Below are positions 22,889-33,245 of a stretch of DNA of 64,000 bases, piece after piece; the first letter of the stretch is position 1, and each line of letters opens with the position of its first letter. Under the pieces are notes generated by a model. That model made no database searches. It was not told where the DNA came from and saw nothing but the letters and a program-made list of their open reading frames with translations. The translations under genes and the position numbers were made by a program. The DNA comes from Gari tellinella (Eukaryota > Mollusca > Bivalvia > Cardiida > Psammobiidae), in assembly GCA_922989275.2 (NCBI GenBank), contig OV277858.1, forward strand, positions 17,657,427 to 17,721,426. Reading direction: 5' to 3'.

Positions 22889-23745
22889 TCAGATTAAGTA
22901 AGTTATGATGGTAGGATGGTTTGTTTTATTTACTCTCCGCGTTAAAGTTAAGGATTCAGTTTTGGAGGGATTGAATGAAACGAGCCAAAGATCTGCCCAT
23001 TTTGAAATAATGGATATATCAGTGTTGAGAGTATCAGCGGCAGTATAAGCATTTTCAACAGCAATATAAATGCTTGTATTGTCTGCAATGATTTCATTGC
23101 GGAGTTTTTTAAATTTGCTCCAAGTATAAGTAGTTTTGTCTGTCTTAGCTTTTTTGGACAATCTTTTACGCGTTCTAATTTTTCTTTTGATTGTTGATGT
23201 AATCCACTGAGGTTCTAATGGTTTTATGGTGACGGTTTTATTAGGAATGCATTGTTGACTTATATCTAAGATTATTTTAGTAAGTTTGCTATTGTATTTA
23301 TTTATAATTACGTCGGTCACGTCAGTCCAGTCAGTCAGATTTGCTCTTTCACGTAAATTTGCGTAGTCTCCTTTGTCGTAGTACCATACATGTCTGTCAT
23401 ATGCCTTTAGTTTAGGTTTGTCATAACTAAATAACGCGTAGATAGGGCAATGATACATTTGTTCTTGATCTAAAAGGTGGTCCCACACCCCACTAGTTAT
23501 AACTTTAGTATATTGGTTTGTCAGAATAATATCTATAAGTGATGACGAGTGTTCTGTAAAATTCGTAGGTTCATGTATAATTTGCTTTAAGACGAATTTA
23601 TTGCATAAATAATTAATAATTCGAGCAGTAGTTTGTTGTAACATATTTAAGTTAAAGTCACCTGTAATAATAATATCATTAACCCGTGAATCAAAGGCAG
23701 AGTTTAACGAGTCTTCAATCAAATTTGGACATTATTCGTATCCTG
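22889..23745 (-). pseudogene. LINE ORF2 with the RT core deleted (EN joined to post-RT)
   Basis: The frame begins in the APE-type endonuclease: PNLIEDSLNSAFDSR, IIITGDFNLNML (the GDFN catalytic motif) and SSLIDIILTN. It runs on through the EN-RT linker (YHCPIYALFSYDKPKLKAY, WYYDKGDYANLRE, PQWITSTIKRKIR). After KKLRNE it jumps directly to IIADNTSIYI, the degraded ADD box, and then SKWADLWLVSFNPSKTESL. So the fingers and palm of the RT are deleted while the frame stays open. The ADD box is ADN. The 5' part of the endonuclease is missing. Confidence 0.75.
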
Positions 23746-23784
23746 GGCGAGTTATTGACGTGGACAGTGTTACTTTGGTGTGTT

Positions 23785-24000
23785 TTATATGGACATATCG
23801 ACGATTTCACGTGACACAGCCTTGATCACCAAAAAATCCGCGTCCTCATATGTAAACACCATTGGCAGGTTAACGTGATGGGTCAAAATTTCCGAAGATT
23901 TTCCGAGTTTGAGGCCGTGTGTACTGTGTGTTTCATCTTCGAATGGGATAAATAAGGTATCGTTGGAGAGAAAAATGTATTGACAATAGTGCAGAGTACT
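23785..24000 (-). CDS. Unrecognised 71-codon open frame, possible exon or relic
   Basis: Lies between two TAA codons on the minus strand. Residues include FLSNDTLFIPFEDET, HGLKLGKSSEIL and YEDADFLVIKAVSREIVD, a mixed, protein-like composition without repeats. There is no ATG near its start, so it would have to be an internal exon or a fragment. No convincing splice acceptor was found. I do not recognise the protein. It sits between a LINE fragment and PLE fragments, so an origin from another mobile element is also possible. Confidence 0.25.
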   Translation of the reverse strand, partial: STLHYCQYIFLSNDTLFIPFEDETHSTHGLKLGKSSEILTHHVNLPMVFTYEDADFLVIKAVSREIVDMSI

Positions 24001-24160
24001 TTATGATAAACCCTTTAATTGTGTAGCAGCGCCGTGTAATTTGCGATAGGTGTTTAGATGTCGTTGGTGCCCTTTCTTTTCTATATAGGATAGACATTAT
24101 TTTGTGTGACTGGCCCCTGTGAGTAAAGGGAGGTATGAGTAAAATGTTCTTATACCACTA

Positions 24161-24250
24161 CTATTAAAGCTTTCTGCTCAAGGAACTCCATATATATGTT
24201 GGCCACAATAGGTGACACAGGGCTTCCCATGGCTGTTCCGAAGTCTGGGA
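24161..24250 (-). pseudogene. Penelope-like RT fragment around motif B
   Basis: Reads FGTAMGSPVSPIVANIYMEF then LEQKAL. The AMGSPVSPIVAN block is the canonical PLE motif B. The next block, the YVDD-type motif C, is absent, and nothing upstream matches PLE. This is a different PLE lineage from the Naiad-like copy at 3.5-6.2 kb, whose motif B reads GIHMSTNCAP. The fragment abuts a plus-strand PLE fragment head to head. Confidence 0.7.
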
Positions 24251-24404
24251 GTCTGACCTTCGCGCTCGGCAGATGAAGGAGGCCATCCAGATAAGAAAAC
24301 AAAAGTCCACCATGAACAGGGACGAGGGGGCCTATAAGCTCTCTCACGTCTGGGACCCGGTTTTCGTCAGCAAGTGCGCTGACGGAAACAGCCGATGATC
24401 CACG
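24240..24404 (+). pseudogene. C-terminal end of a canonical Penelope-like element
   Basis: From 24240 the plus strand reads EVWESDLRARQMKEAIQIRK, then STMNRDEGAY, KLSHVWDPVF and a TGA near 24402. EAI-x-I-R...NRDxGxYxLSHxWDP is the usual end of canonical PLE proteins, just after GIY-YIG. The downstream bases up to about 24470 (AGAAAGGTGACAGCAGTCACCG) look like the PLE 3' flank. The position head to head with the RT fragment fits the inverted, partial insertions known for PLEs. Confidence 0.6.
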
Positions 24405-24779
24405 GAATCAGTTGGATTTTCGAGAAAGGTGACAGCAGTCACCGAAACTGTCAAAGTAAGAACAATTTAATAGTAGTGTTATAAGAACTTTTTACCAGTA
24501 TGGACTTACCTACTAAATGAACTCTTTCAAGGGTAAAGGGAGGTAATTGAATAACACACATATATAGCAGTAGACCGCATGTGAGTTAACTAATTACATT
24601 TCATTTTCTTCTGGGATTAAAAGTTTAGAAGTTTATTTTTTTTACACTTTGCGACTGGTTTTCAATGCATCGTATACTATCATTAATATTATGACTGTTC
24701 CACCATTGACATAACTACACGTATACTTGTATAAAGCGAATGTGAAAAGATAGGCCACTGGCTTTTGTACTGAATGAAC

Positions 24780-24797
24780 TATCTATCTATCTATAAA
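24780..24797 (+). repeat. Short (CTAT)n tract, paralogue of the giant TATC array
   Basis: About four tetranucleotide units between TGAATGAA and AAGATTTATTGGCG. The same flanks enclose the array at 58326-61870. Confidence 0.85.
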
Positions 24798-25879
24798 GAT
24801 TTATTGGCGCAATACTAGATAGACTCGGGTATCTATAATAAGTTACCATTCATTTCCGTTTCCGCAAATTTTTGTAAAGGACTTTTCAGTGTTATCAATA
24901 AATAAATACGAAAGAAGACTCACTGTCAAATGTATATTGGTCTAACGGTCAATTAGACTGTGTTATCTATACTGATGGGTTTTGCTGGGCATTAATTTGC
25001 AGTGTCCCTTGTACAAAGAGTTTTTCTTCCAACACGTCAGTGTCGTCTGTTAAACACAACATCTGCTAACACTCTCAAATTGTTTTTTTTCCATATTTGT
25101 AGAAAAACGATCATTATGTCAAAGTACTTAGATTCTGAACATGCTACACACTTTATAGTAAACACGTGGTTAAGCCTGGTTAGAATCCAAAATGTTCACT
25201 TGTTTTACAAGTCTAAAGTGTTTGATTAATTGCTGTAATTAAAGGAGGTATTTTGACTTAACAACTGTCCTCCAAACAAAAAGCTAATGATTGCAAAAAC
25301 TCATAGATACATTCACATTAAAGTATTGCCTAATTAAATGCAAACTTGTTACGAATGCAGATTGATTCAGAATAAAGGAGTCTAATCACAACTTATTTAA
25401 TGAGTTTGGTGATTATTACGTTTCCATAATAGTAATCGCTAATTCTATTAAAATGATGATGATTCACTAAATAAATAACTGAAGTCTAGCTGATACATAA
25501 ATACATTAAACTATCCGAATTTTAGAATAAATAATGAACAAATTATAAAACCATAGATACTACCATAAAAAAGATAAAAACACTCACGGAAGTAATATTT
25601 TCACCGATACATTATGATGGAAATTCTGTTAAAAAACAAAACCACATGCATTATTTACAACATCGAGACATTCGCTTCAATTGTTTAGAAGCAGGAATCT
25701 TGATCAAATTTATGTTCATCACTTGTTTTGCTTTAGAAAATAATTGATGAAAATAATGTTGATATAACGATAAACTATAATATTAACAAAGGACAACTAG
25801 TTTAATGCTTCAAACCAACGTTGTTGAACACAATACAACGTATGTAAATAAGAAATTGCATTTAAATTTTAACAGCGAC

Positions 25880-25990
25880 GACGTCACGACGTCGTGTTTA
25901 TGCAGATTAATATACCCTTTTTATAATGACGTCATGATGTCGTATATATAGCAACTTTCCAACCCTGATGAGCAATGCGAAATCGGTTGT
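25880..25990 (+). promoter_or_regulatory. Promoter-like block: CRE sites, TATA-like box, ribozyme-like core
   Basis: GACGTCACGACGTCG lies near 25880-25896. A perfect CRE, TGACGTCA (about 25927), is followed about 10 bp later by TATATATA. Downstream is CCTGATGAGCAATGCGAAATC, which has the CUGAUGA...GAAA order of a hammerhead core with a 2-bp stem II. The block is kept in copy B (62925-63030) although the copies have diverged. It could be the promoter part of a PLE pseudo-LTR. No proof of activity. Confidence 0.35.
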
Positions 25991-26284
25991 TTTTTATGTT
26001 TATGCACTAATAAAATATATTAAATCAGGCATGTAAGTCAATCATATATTTATTCATATATACATACATTCTTACAATCTTGCTCGCAGAATTTGTACTA
26101 TAGTATTAGACACTAAAACCATATAAATACGTCTATAATAATTATATCAAGTACATTGAGAAACTATCCGAAAACTGTCATATCACAAGACATATGTATA
26201 ATTAAAAGCAAAGCAGTTAATCAGAGATGATTTACTAAATCAATAACTAAAACACTAAGACGTATTACAATACGTGTCATCATT

Positions 26285-27010
26285 TAATAAATACGAAATA
26301 CTCAAGCAGGAAACGCAACACAAACAATACACCCACCTCTTAAGCAGAACACACACACTCATACCATAACAAATACATATATACATATTAACACACGCGC
26401 AATGCCATTCCTTCATCTACACACTAAACAGAAAACAACACGCAAGACAAACAAAAAGCAAACGGAACATAGGAGCCAGCCTTGGTACGGTCAGTAGCAA
26501 TCAATACTTAATTAGACATTAATTATTACAACCTCTAACGAAAATTCTATGAAAAGAAGATTATTAGTAACACGGGAAAGAATTGACAATTCAAGCCCGT
26601 GCTCAAAATAACCCACTATGGCAACTGCCAAATTGTATTCAAGCGACTAGTCCGTAGTCACGAGTAACTGTAAGACATGAATGGGTTCAGGGTACGACAG
26701 AGAGGGAGAGAAAAGACAAAGCACGAAAATCCGACATAACTCTCCCGGTTAAGGGCGGCTTTACAGATACATCATCATGTAGTGCTAAGCCCTGTCTGTC
26801 GTCGCACAACCAAACAAGAAAGCATAGTTATCAATTGTAGATTGATTGATAACCAAACGTGAAGTGCGCAGCAATATAGTTAGAGCATAATCTTGTTTTA
26901 GGAAAGATCTAATAACCCTAGAAATAAAGAACTCTTCCAAATAATTAATAATAACTTCAAAGATGAAAGAAAGTTTCAAAAATACCAAACTGATAAATAG
27001 CAAAGGCAAA
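26285..27010 (-). mobile_element. 3' end of a Naiad-type PLE with C-terminal codons
   Basis: On the minus strand the frame ending at the TAG 26785-26787 reads LLRTSRLVINQSTIDNYAFL, then FGCATTDRA and stop. It fits the end of Naiad-type RT proteins as I remember them (LVxNPxTVxxFAxLFNC). Copy B keeps the same frame and stop (FGCATTNRA). Downstream come the blocks of the dispersed tail repeat, including a (GT)n-derived part at about 26340-26400. Upstream is cut off near 27010. The 74-codon open frame 26785-27009 is this fragment. Confidence 0.55.
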
Positions 27011-27060
27011 CCACTAAACCTAAAATGAAACTAACCAAAGCCATATTTCCCCAATGCATG

Positions 27061-28384
27061 TGTCGAGTTAAGAATGGTCTTCGTTGTTTTTACTTTCAAA
27101 GGGTAAACTCGTCAAATGCTTTAGTAAATTATTCGCCCTATTTTTAGAGTGTTCTATCTCAATTGTTGAACAAAAATGAGTTTTTATATCACTCGATTTG
27201 TCTTCTCGAGCTCTACCATATACATAGATTTTATGTCAAGGAAAAAGTTACCGTGTAAAATCTTGCTCTATCTATAATGGGTAAAGCGGAACTTTAATGA
27301 ATCGAAGTCGCATCAGAGGAAAATCTGTTTTAAGTCGAAGCTGAGTATGCATGCAAATGATAAAGTCTATTAAACATAATTAATATTTTTGAAAAATAAA
27401 TACATGTACATCTAGGCAAGACACAGAGTAACTGGACGTCTCATCAATATCCATAGATCTAAACTGTTTGGTACTCTGATATTGTTTGCTGGGGAAGATG
27501 TAAAGACAGTACACCTATACTTTGGCTGCTGACGACATTATTTTCAAACTACAATATAGTGTGCGCGTTAAGATAAGGAACTTTCAATTAACGCTTTCTT
27601 CTATACAAGTTTACACATATTTTTACGTTTTCAAACAGAGTATACCTAGATGAGACAACTTCTGTCGAAAAATACCTCATTAGAGTCGATTCTGATTGTG
27701 TGTTATATATATGAGCCAATATAAAGACAAAACGTACTTAATTATGTAAAGCGGTCAAAAATAAACATACATATTGATGAAGGTCAGGCTTTAACATTTG
27801 GCATGCACCTTTCAGTCATGCAGAATAATTAAGGTCAATGTAACGTCGAAACATTTAGTTCCATAGATCCACATGCTAAAACTGATTGGAATATTCTTAC
27901 AGTAGCTGATTAAAATAGAACAGTCAGGCATTATGTGAGTCTACTCTGTTTACAAATTTATTTGATACAATGCATATTTATGGAGGAAAAAGTTAAAAGC
28001 CCATCTATATGTAATATTTCATTTACACACACTCGTACTAAAATAATAAGACTGCGTGAATGTTATACTGCTCAAAGTCCATAATCGTTATTCAATGTTG
28101 CTCTATCTCCCAATAGAGCAGTACAACATTTACAAAAATGCTATAGATTTACTATACTGCTCTATCTCCAACACAAAAATGTGCAAAAAAGTCATAACTG
28201 GTAAAACAAATTATATAGTTTAGTATACATTTGTAATGTGCATAATATGCAGAATACACTGGTATAATTTTAACAATTTTTATCAGAAAATAAATCAGAT
28301 ATAACCCTTCAAACCTTTGGAAACGATTTTTTCCAAAAATGAAAACTAGTAGATAGAGCTTCGTTCCATTAAGGCGACGAATTG
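27061..28384. other. Stretch with no recognised gene
   Basis: AT-rich. Half-palindromic words such as GACGTCTCATCAATATCC followed by AAACTGTTTG (27436-27472) look like decayed arms of the hairpin repeats described below. Confidence 0.35.
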
Positions 28385-29655
28385 CCGAACATTAAGAGAA
28401 TATTGATTTTATTAGATAATAAAAATATCTTAGAATGCTTCAGATACGGATATATTTTAGGCGTTACTACACGTTTTAATATGTGTGCTAAGCCTGCTTT
28501 AAATGACTATATTATCACTATGTATTCACTATCAGTCAATACTTTTTAAAAGATAATTGACAAATAAATTAATTTGTGTTGAAGCAGAACAAAATACCGG
28601 TATACAATTACGAATACATGTATTGATTTAACATTTTAGGTGTAGATCTACTCCGGTTAAAACTGTTTTCTCGCCCATCGCTATACATATAAATGTCAAG
28701 CTTAATCTAGTTTCAGCCGAACATTTCCATTTGACACCTACTTTCCGATTAGACAAAATGGAGATTTAGCAATTTACAGTTTTTAAATTAACGCTTGTGT
28801 AAATGCTTATCAAAACTAATGCAGACGAACAGTGTGAATCGTGCTAAAGGTCAATGACACAGGCAAACTGAAAACAACGAAATAGAATAACAAACTGGTT
28901 AAAGGTTGGCTGTGTAACTATCCCCATCATCTGTGTTTCATACACTTAACAACGATCTAACGTATTTGTATTGCCTTATTCAAAATCAATCGGGTGTATT
29001 TGCGAACACGTTAGGTTTAATCAATGTTTAGTTGCACAAGCTATTTTTATAGTATGTTACTCTTTTCCTGTGTTCATGTGCCGCGAGTAGATTATAATTA
29101 TCTCTTAGGACAATACTATTATAGTTTAATATATTTTAGCATGATAACGGTGGGTGACCTTGTAACCGAAGGGTCATAAATATATTAGTATCGCCTTACA
29201 AAAGAGTCAATCTACACCGGATACCGCCTCACTATTAACTGGTTACGTATAAAAGCGACTTTATCGGTACAGCTCTATCTGTGTAGGCTATAACACGTTT
29301 TACTAAATGTATTTTCTTGTTTTAATTTTAAGCTGTGATTTGCTTATTTTGAATTATTTGATACATGCCAACATCAATTGTAAAAGAGCCTAACTGTACA
29401 CTTGTCATGGTAAAATGATTCGTTGTCCCTCAGGCAAAGTTTGAAGTACACCATTGGAAGTTGTCGTCCATTTCAATGGTCACCATATTCTATTGCCATA
29501 CATACGCACCCCCTGATTGAAAATACATCGGCTTGTCCTTTTATGTCAAAAGGGGAAACAAATCGGGTAGGATCCCAACCAGAATCTGTGTTAACATTGT
29601 TTTATTATAAACACGCATCAATGATGAACCCATTTTAAAAGACCTTTACATCATA
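28385..29655 (+). repeat. Interspersed repeat X, copy 1
   Basis: Inverted relative to 42633-43482 plus 48681-48760. Shared landmarks are GTTACTACACGTTTTAATA (28462), AATACCGGTATACAATTAC, TAATGCAGACGAACAG, GAAGTTGTCGTCCATTTC and AAAAGACCTTTACAT (end, about 29650). Here the repeat is uninterrupted, which gives the empty-site sequence for the large LINE in the other copy. No open frame is conserved between copies, so it is a non-coding repeat. Confidence 0.8.
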
Positions 29656-31289
29656 ACGCAGAGGCTTAACTTGAATATTTATGCTTATAAACTTCGATTG
29701 GACTTAAATCTCTAAATCATTAGCATTACTAATAACGCTTCAAACACGAAATTGGTGTCTCTTAAACAAGTCGTCTGCTAAAACTATAACATTGTTTGTA
29801 CCGTTATTATAGTTGTAGAAACATAATCGTTATGAGAATCTACTCAGATCTAATTAGGCCCCAAACTTTATATTTAACAGTTGGAGTCCAGACCATACAC
29901 AACTTAGTAACTTTGTGAAGATTGATCTATATCCAAACTGTTTGCATTGTTCGTTCTTATTCTTATAAAACTATCAACACTTTTACAGTTTCGAGACAAA
30001 AGCATCGACGTGTCAATTTACATTATTCGACTTTTTTTTAAACAAATCTATACATTTTATGGAAGGTCTCGTACATTTCCATAACCATACATATATAAAA
30101 ACTTACTACCATAAAGGGGAATCGCTTGGTTTATGTTACATACCTTGTCGTATTTAAATACGTTTTAGTGCCATACGTGCTAACAAAAAATAATGAATAT
30201 ACATTTGGCCGAGCTATCGACCACACAGTAAACTCATTCCCCTTTTCATTAGCAATCAGCTACTAACATAGATATATGAAATACAGCGTTTTAACATACA
30301 CATGTTTAGTTATGGGTACAAGTAATGCAGCGAGCTCCCAATAACCTCTTTTTTATTAAAATGAAGCTACATGTTCTCCATTTAAGTGTTCTCTCTACAC
30401 ATGCTTTACTTTCACAGTAGACATTTGTTTACTACAGTTCACATCTTTAGCATTTTAATACTCGACATCCATATTCAATAAACCATATTTTACATCTGAA
30501 TAAACAGGCCAGTTTCTTAGTATTGAAGGAACATAATGCAGAAAGATCCTGTAATTGCTCTCTGCATTACGTTTGTCCAACACTAAGGATAATTGACACA
30601 TTTATGAAATTCGACTGATTAATGCTGGATAATAAATAAGGCAGAAAGCTTTCATATGCGTTTTTTGCATTATTTACGCCATTGATAATCCTGATATTAA
30701 AAGGAACAAAGGATTTTAATTGACATCGAGTGAAATCAATATGCATGTGTATACTATATTTGTCTAATATGGCAAAGCACAGATTCTTCTTCTTCAAATA
30801 AATAAATAAAAATACAACGGTAAATTACCTATTTTTTCTAGAAAATCTTAAAAAAAATCAATTTTTTGCTCAGATCCACTTTTTTCAATCAATAAAGTTG
30901 CTGTTAAACACATCGAAAATTAAATTTTTTAAATGGTCAACATTTTCAATTAATAGACTTGCCGTGAAAACCACAACAATTTACATTATCTCTGCAGTGT
31001 ATGTGTCCACGGATATCTATATTTAAGAACACAAATATATAGGAGTCGTTCTCTGACAAAACCGGTCTTAATGACAAAATTTTCGATTTCTGTTTTTTTT
31101 GGCTTTCTATAATCTACCCATTTTTTTGGAGGGTATGTCAACATTTTAGAATAAAATTCAATGCGGTTTTTAAGACATGAAACTTTTAATAACACCGTAT
31201 ATTCGTGAGAAAAAAATCCACGACGTCGAAAACGTCATTTTGACGTTATCACTTTCACTATTTAACGTCATTTACAGTAGCGAAAACGT
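29656..31289. other. Stretch with no recognised gene
   Basis: AT-rich. It holds one decayed hairpin module (29876-29946). Two open frames of 69-76 codons on the minus strand (30567-30797, 30986-31195) show no known motif. Confidence 0.35.
29876..29946. repeat. Hairpin module, decayed
   Basis: AACAGTTGGAGTCCAGACC faces AGATTGATCTATATCCAAACTGTTTGC. The outer pairing AACAG-TTGGA with TCCAAACTGTT is kept; the inner stem is mismatched. Confidence 0.5.
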
Positions 31290-31455
31290 TTTATTTCCCG
31301 TTTAAAAGAAACGAAACACAAGCGTGGTACAATTAAACGATGACAGCTTCTTGAAAATAATGCCGATTTGATTAAATTTCAGTTTCAAGCAGTTTGGAGC
31401 CTGATAAGAGACAGAGTTACTCATCGTCTTATCTGACTCCAAACTGTTTGCACTG
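31290..31455 (+). repeat. Hairpin-bearing repeat, member 1
   Basis: Starts with TATTTCCCGTTTAAAAGAAACG and ends in a strong hairpin (31386-31452): AGTTTGGAGCCTGATAAGAG pairs with TCTTATCTGACTCCAAACTG around a loop of about 13 bases. Same order as members at 33060-33245 and, inverted, 35573-35775. Confidence 0.75.
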
Positions 31456-31864
31456 GACCTCAGTACTTAGAGTATAAATGGGTCTGTTGGGAAATAATAG
31501 CGTCCTCTCTCCTGTACCCACTGATTAAATGGTATTATTTGCTACATCGTTTTGAAAACAACTTAAAATATAAGTACATGTGTTGCACTTCAATTTCATA
31601 AATGTTTAAAAAACTTTCTGATTATCAGATTACACAAAGTAGGTATTGTCTAAATAATAGCAGTTATAAAATCACTCTGTTAAATACACGAACAATCTAT
31701 TAACATTTAATAAAAAAATCGTCATACCTTTTTGAAATGTTAAGTGCATGTCTTCAATCTGTGCACGGTATATGTGTACAGTTTGAATAATGTTGATATC
31801 AAATATTGAATTACTACTGAGTTCAGCTGTGTATAATTTCAGTCATTTCGGACACTTCAAAAAG

Positions 31865-31920
31865 TGCAGGCTCAAATGAGACGCCGTATTTTCAACAGGG
31901 TATCGGATCAGGGTTGAAAC
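31865..31920. repeat. Hairpin module
   Basis: AGTGCAGGCTCAAATGAGAC faces GTATCGGATCAGGGTTGAAACTG. Stem is imperfect but follows the same arm pattern as the others. Confidence 0.45.
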
Positions 31921-33059
31921 TGTGTGTCACTTGTCATAATGAACATGAACCAGTCTACTATTAATGCAGACAGTGCAGACCCTGGTAACACACTGCGGTG
32001 GAGATGCTGCGGCTTATCTAGATTTACACTGTTTACACACTTGTTTCAAAGTTACAGGGTTAATTCATACAATGAGCCAACTTGGGACAGATACAAATTA
32101 AATATTGTCTTATTTTCCCGTTCAACAACGTAAACCGTTTTTGAGAAATTGAGAGCATGTGCAAACAGTGCAGAACTAGATCAACCAGCTCCTTTAGAAC
32201 TTGGTTGATTAGGGTCTGCACTATTTATTATATTAGGTCATGTTATCTAGTAATGTTTAATTTATAGTAAACAGGTGAAATTAATATTGTTTATCTTGCC
32301 GAAATTGTTAAAAAAAGATCAGACCGATTCTATATATAGACAAATCAGCTTAAATATGTGTAAGTCCCTTGGAGGTGAAAGGGTAAATGTCTATAACATT
32401 AACAAATCAACGTGGGCGAGGACAAGTGTCATCTTGAAACGTAGGTCGAACGTATGGACGAACCGCCCTGTACACATACGTTGCCCTGGTTTCACTAAGA
32501 CCTCCAGGTTGCTTTATACTTAGTCTGTCCGTAGCATTCAGTTGAGCGTTGTGTACTTTTAAAATATTATTGCATAAAAACCCGTTCCCAGGGGGTGCAT
32601 TAACGAGTACTTTAACGTGTATTAACAAGGCGATTCACGTGCACACGCGCCGTTAATGACCGCTATAGTTATGATTGTTCCGGGGCCCAGTAAAAACAAT
32701 AACAATGACGTTTGAAGAGTGTTCTGGCCAAACTTCAGCTCACACTGTCAGTGCTAAGATGCTGGTGAATGCATTGTAATTGAAAATACAAAATAATTAC
32801 CGTGCGCCAAATACACATACCGGTCATTAAGGCGAAATGCGAAAGGTTTTTACTGTAATTACTATAAGTATTTGGACAGACAATAGCTAGCAAACGGTGT
32901 AGACTCCTGAGGGAGCATTCTGGTCAGGATCAAACTGTTTCCCATTAAGTTCGCACCTTTTGAACTCATTACTATGTGATAAAAGCCAACACCAATGATG
33001 CATGGCATTACGCCTAGACATACATGTCCTATTAGGTTCTAAATCTATTTCAAGAAATA
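31921..33059. other. Stretch with a hairpin module but no recognised gene
   Basis: Apart from the hairpin at 32161-32228, no element was recognised. Open frames at 31924-32133 and 32275-32523 have no domain content. Confidence 0.35.
32161..32228. repeat. Hairpin module, well-preserved stem
   Basis: GCAAACAGTGCAGAACTAGA continues to TCAACCA. After a 14-base loop, TGGTTGATTAGGGTCTGCAC then TATTTAT. About 24 of 27 positions pair. The size resembles a microRNA precursor, but the recurrence at several sites favours a repeat family. Confidence 0.7.
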
Positions 33060-33245
33060 GACTGTGAAGAAGACGTTTTCCCCCGTTTAAACGCAAGCAA
33101 AACGCAAACACACTGTATATAAAGGTAGAAAATGGCATACTTTTTACAATTACGTCCAATCATTTTTATCAGAGTGATAAATAGTTTGGAGCCTGATCAG
33201 AGCGCTTAGTTATCCGGCGTCTGATCTGGTTACAAACTGTTTACA
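33060..33245 (+). repeat. Hairpin-bearing repeat, member 2
   Basis: TTTTCCCCCGTTTAAACGCA at 33075 leads, about 100 bp on, to the hairpin 33179-33244. In it AGTTTGGAGCCTGATCAGAG pairs with TCTGATCTGGTTACAAACTG. Member 3 (35573-35775) is the same arrangement on the other strand. Confidence 0.75.

Larger units (their letters stand above)
24533..27060. repeat. Duplicated module, copy A (short TATC allele)
   Basis: Collinear with 58093-64000: both share GTAAAGGGAGGTAATTGAA, the TATC tract, TTTATTGGCGCAATA, the CRE/TATA block, and a minus-strand PLE end. The two differ by small indels, by the length of the TATC tract (about 17 bp here, about 3.5 kb there) and by which blocks of the PLE tail are kept. 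Copy B runs off the window at CAATGCATG, which matches 27052-27060 here, so the full duplication may be longer. No protein gene is recognised in the shared core. Confidence 0.85.
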
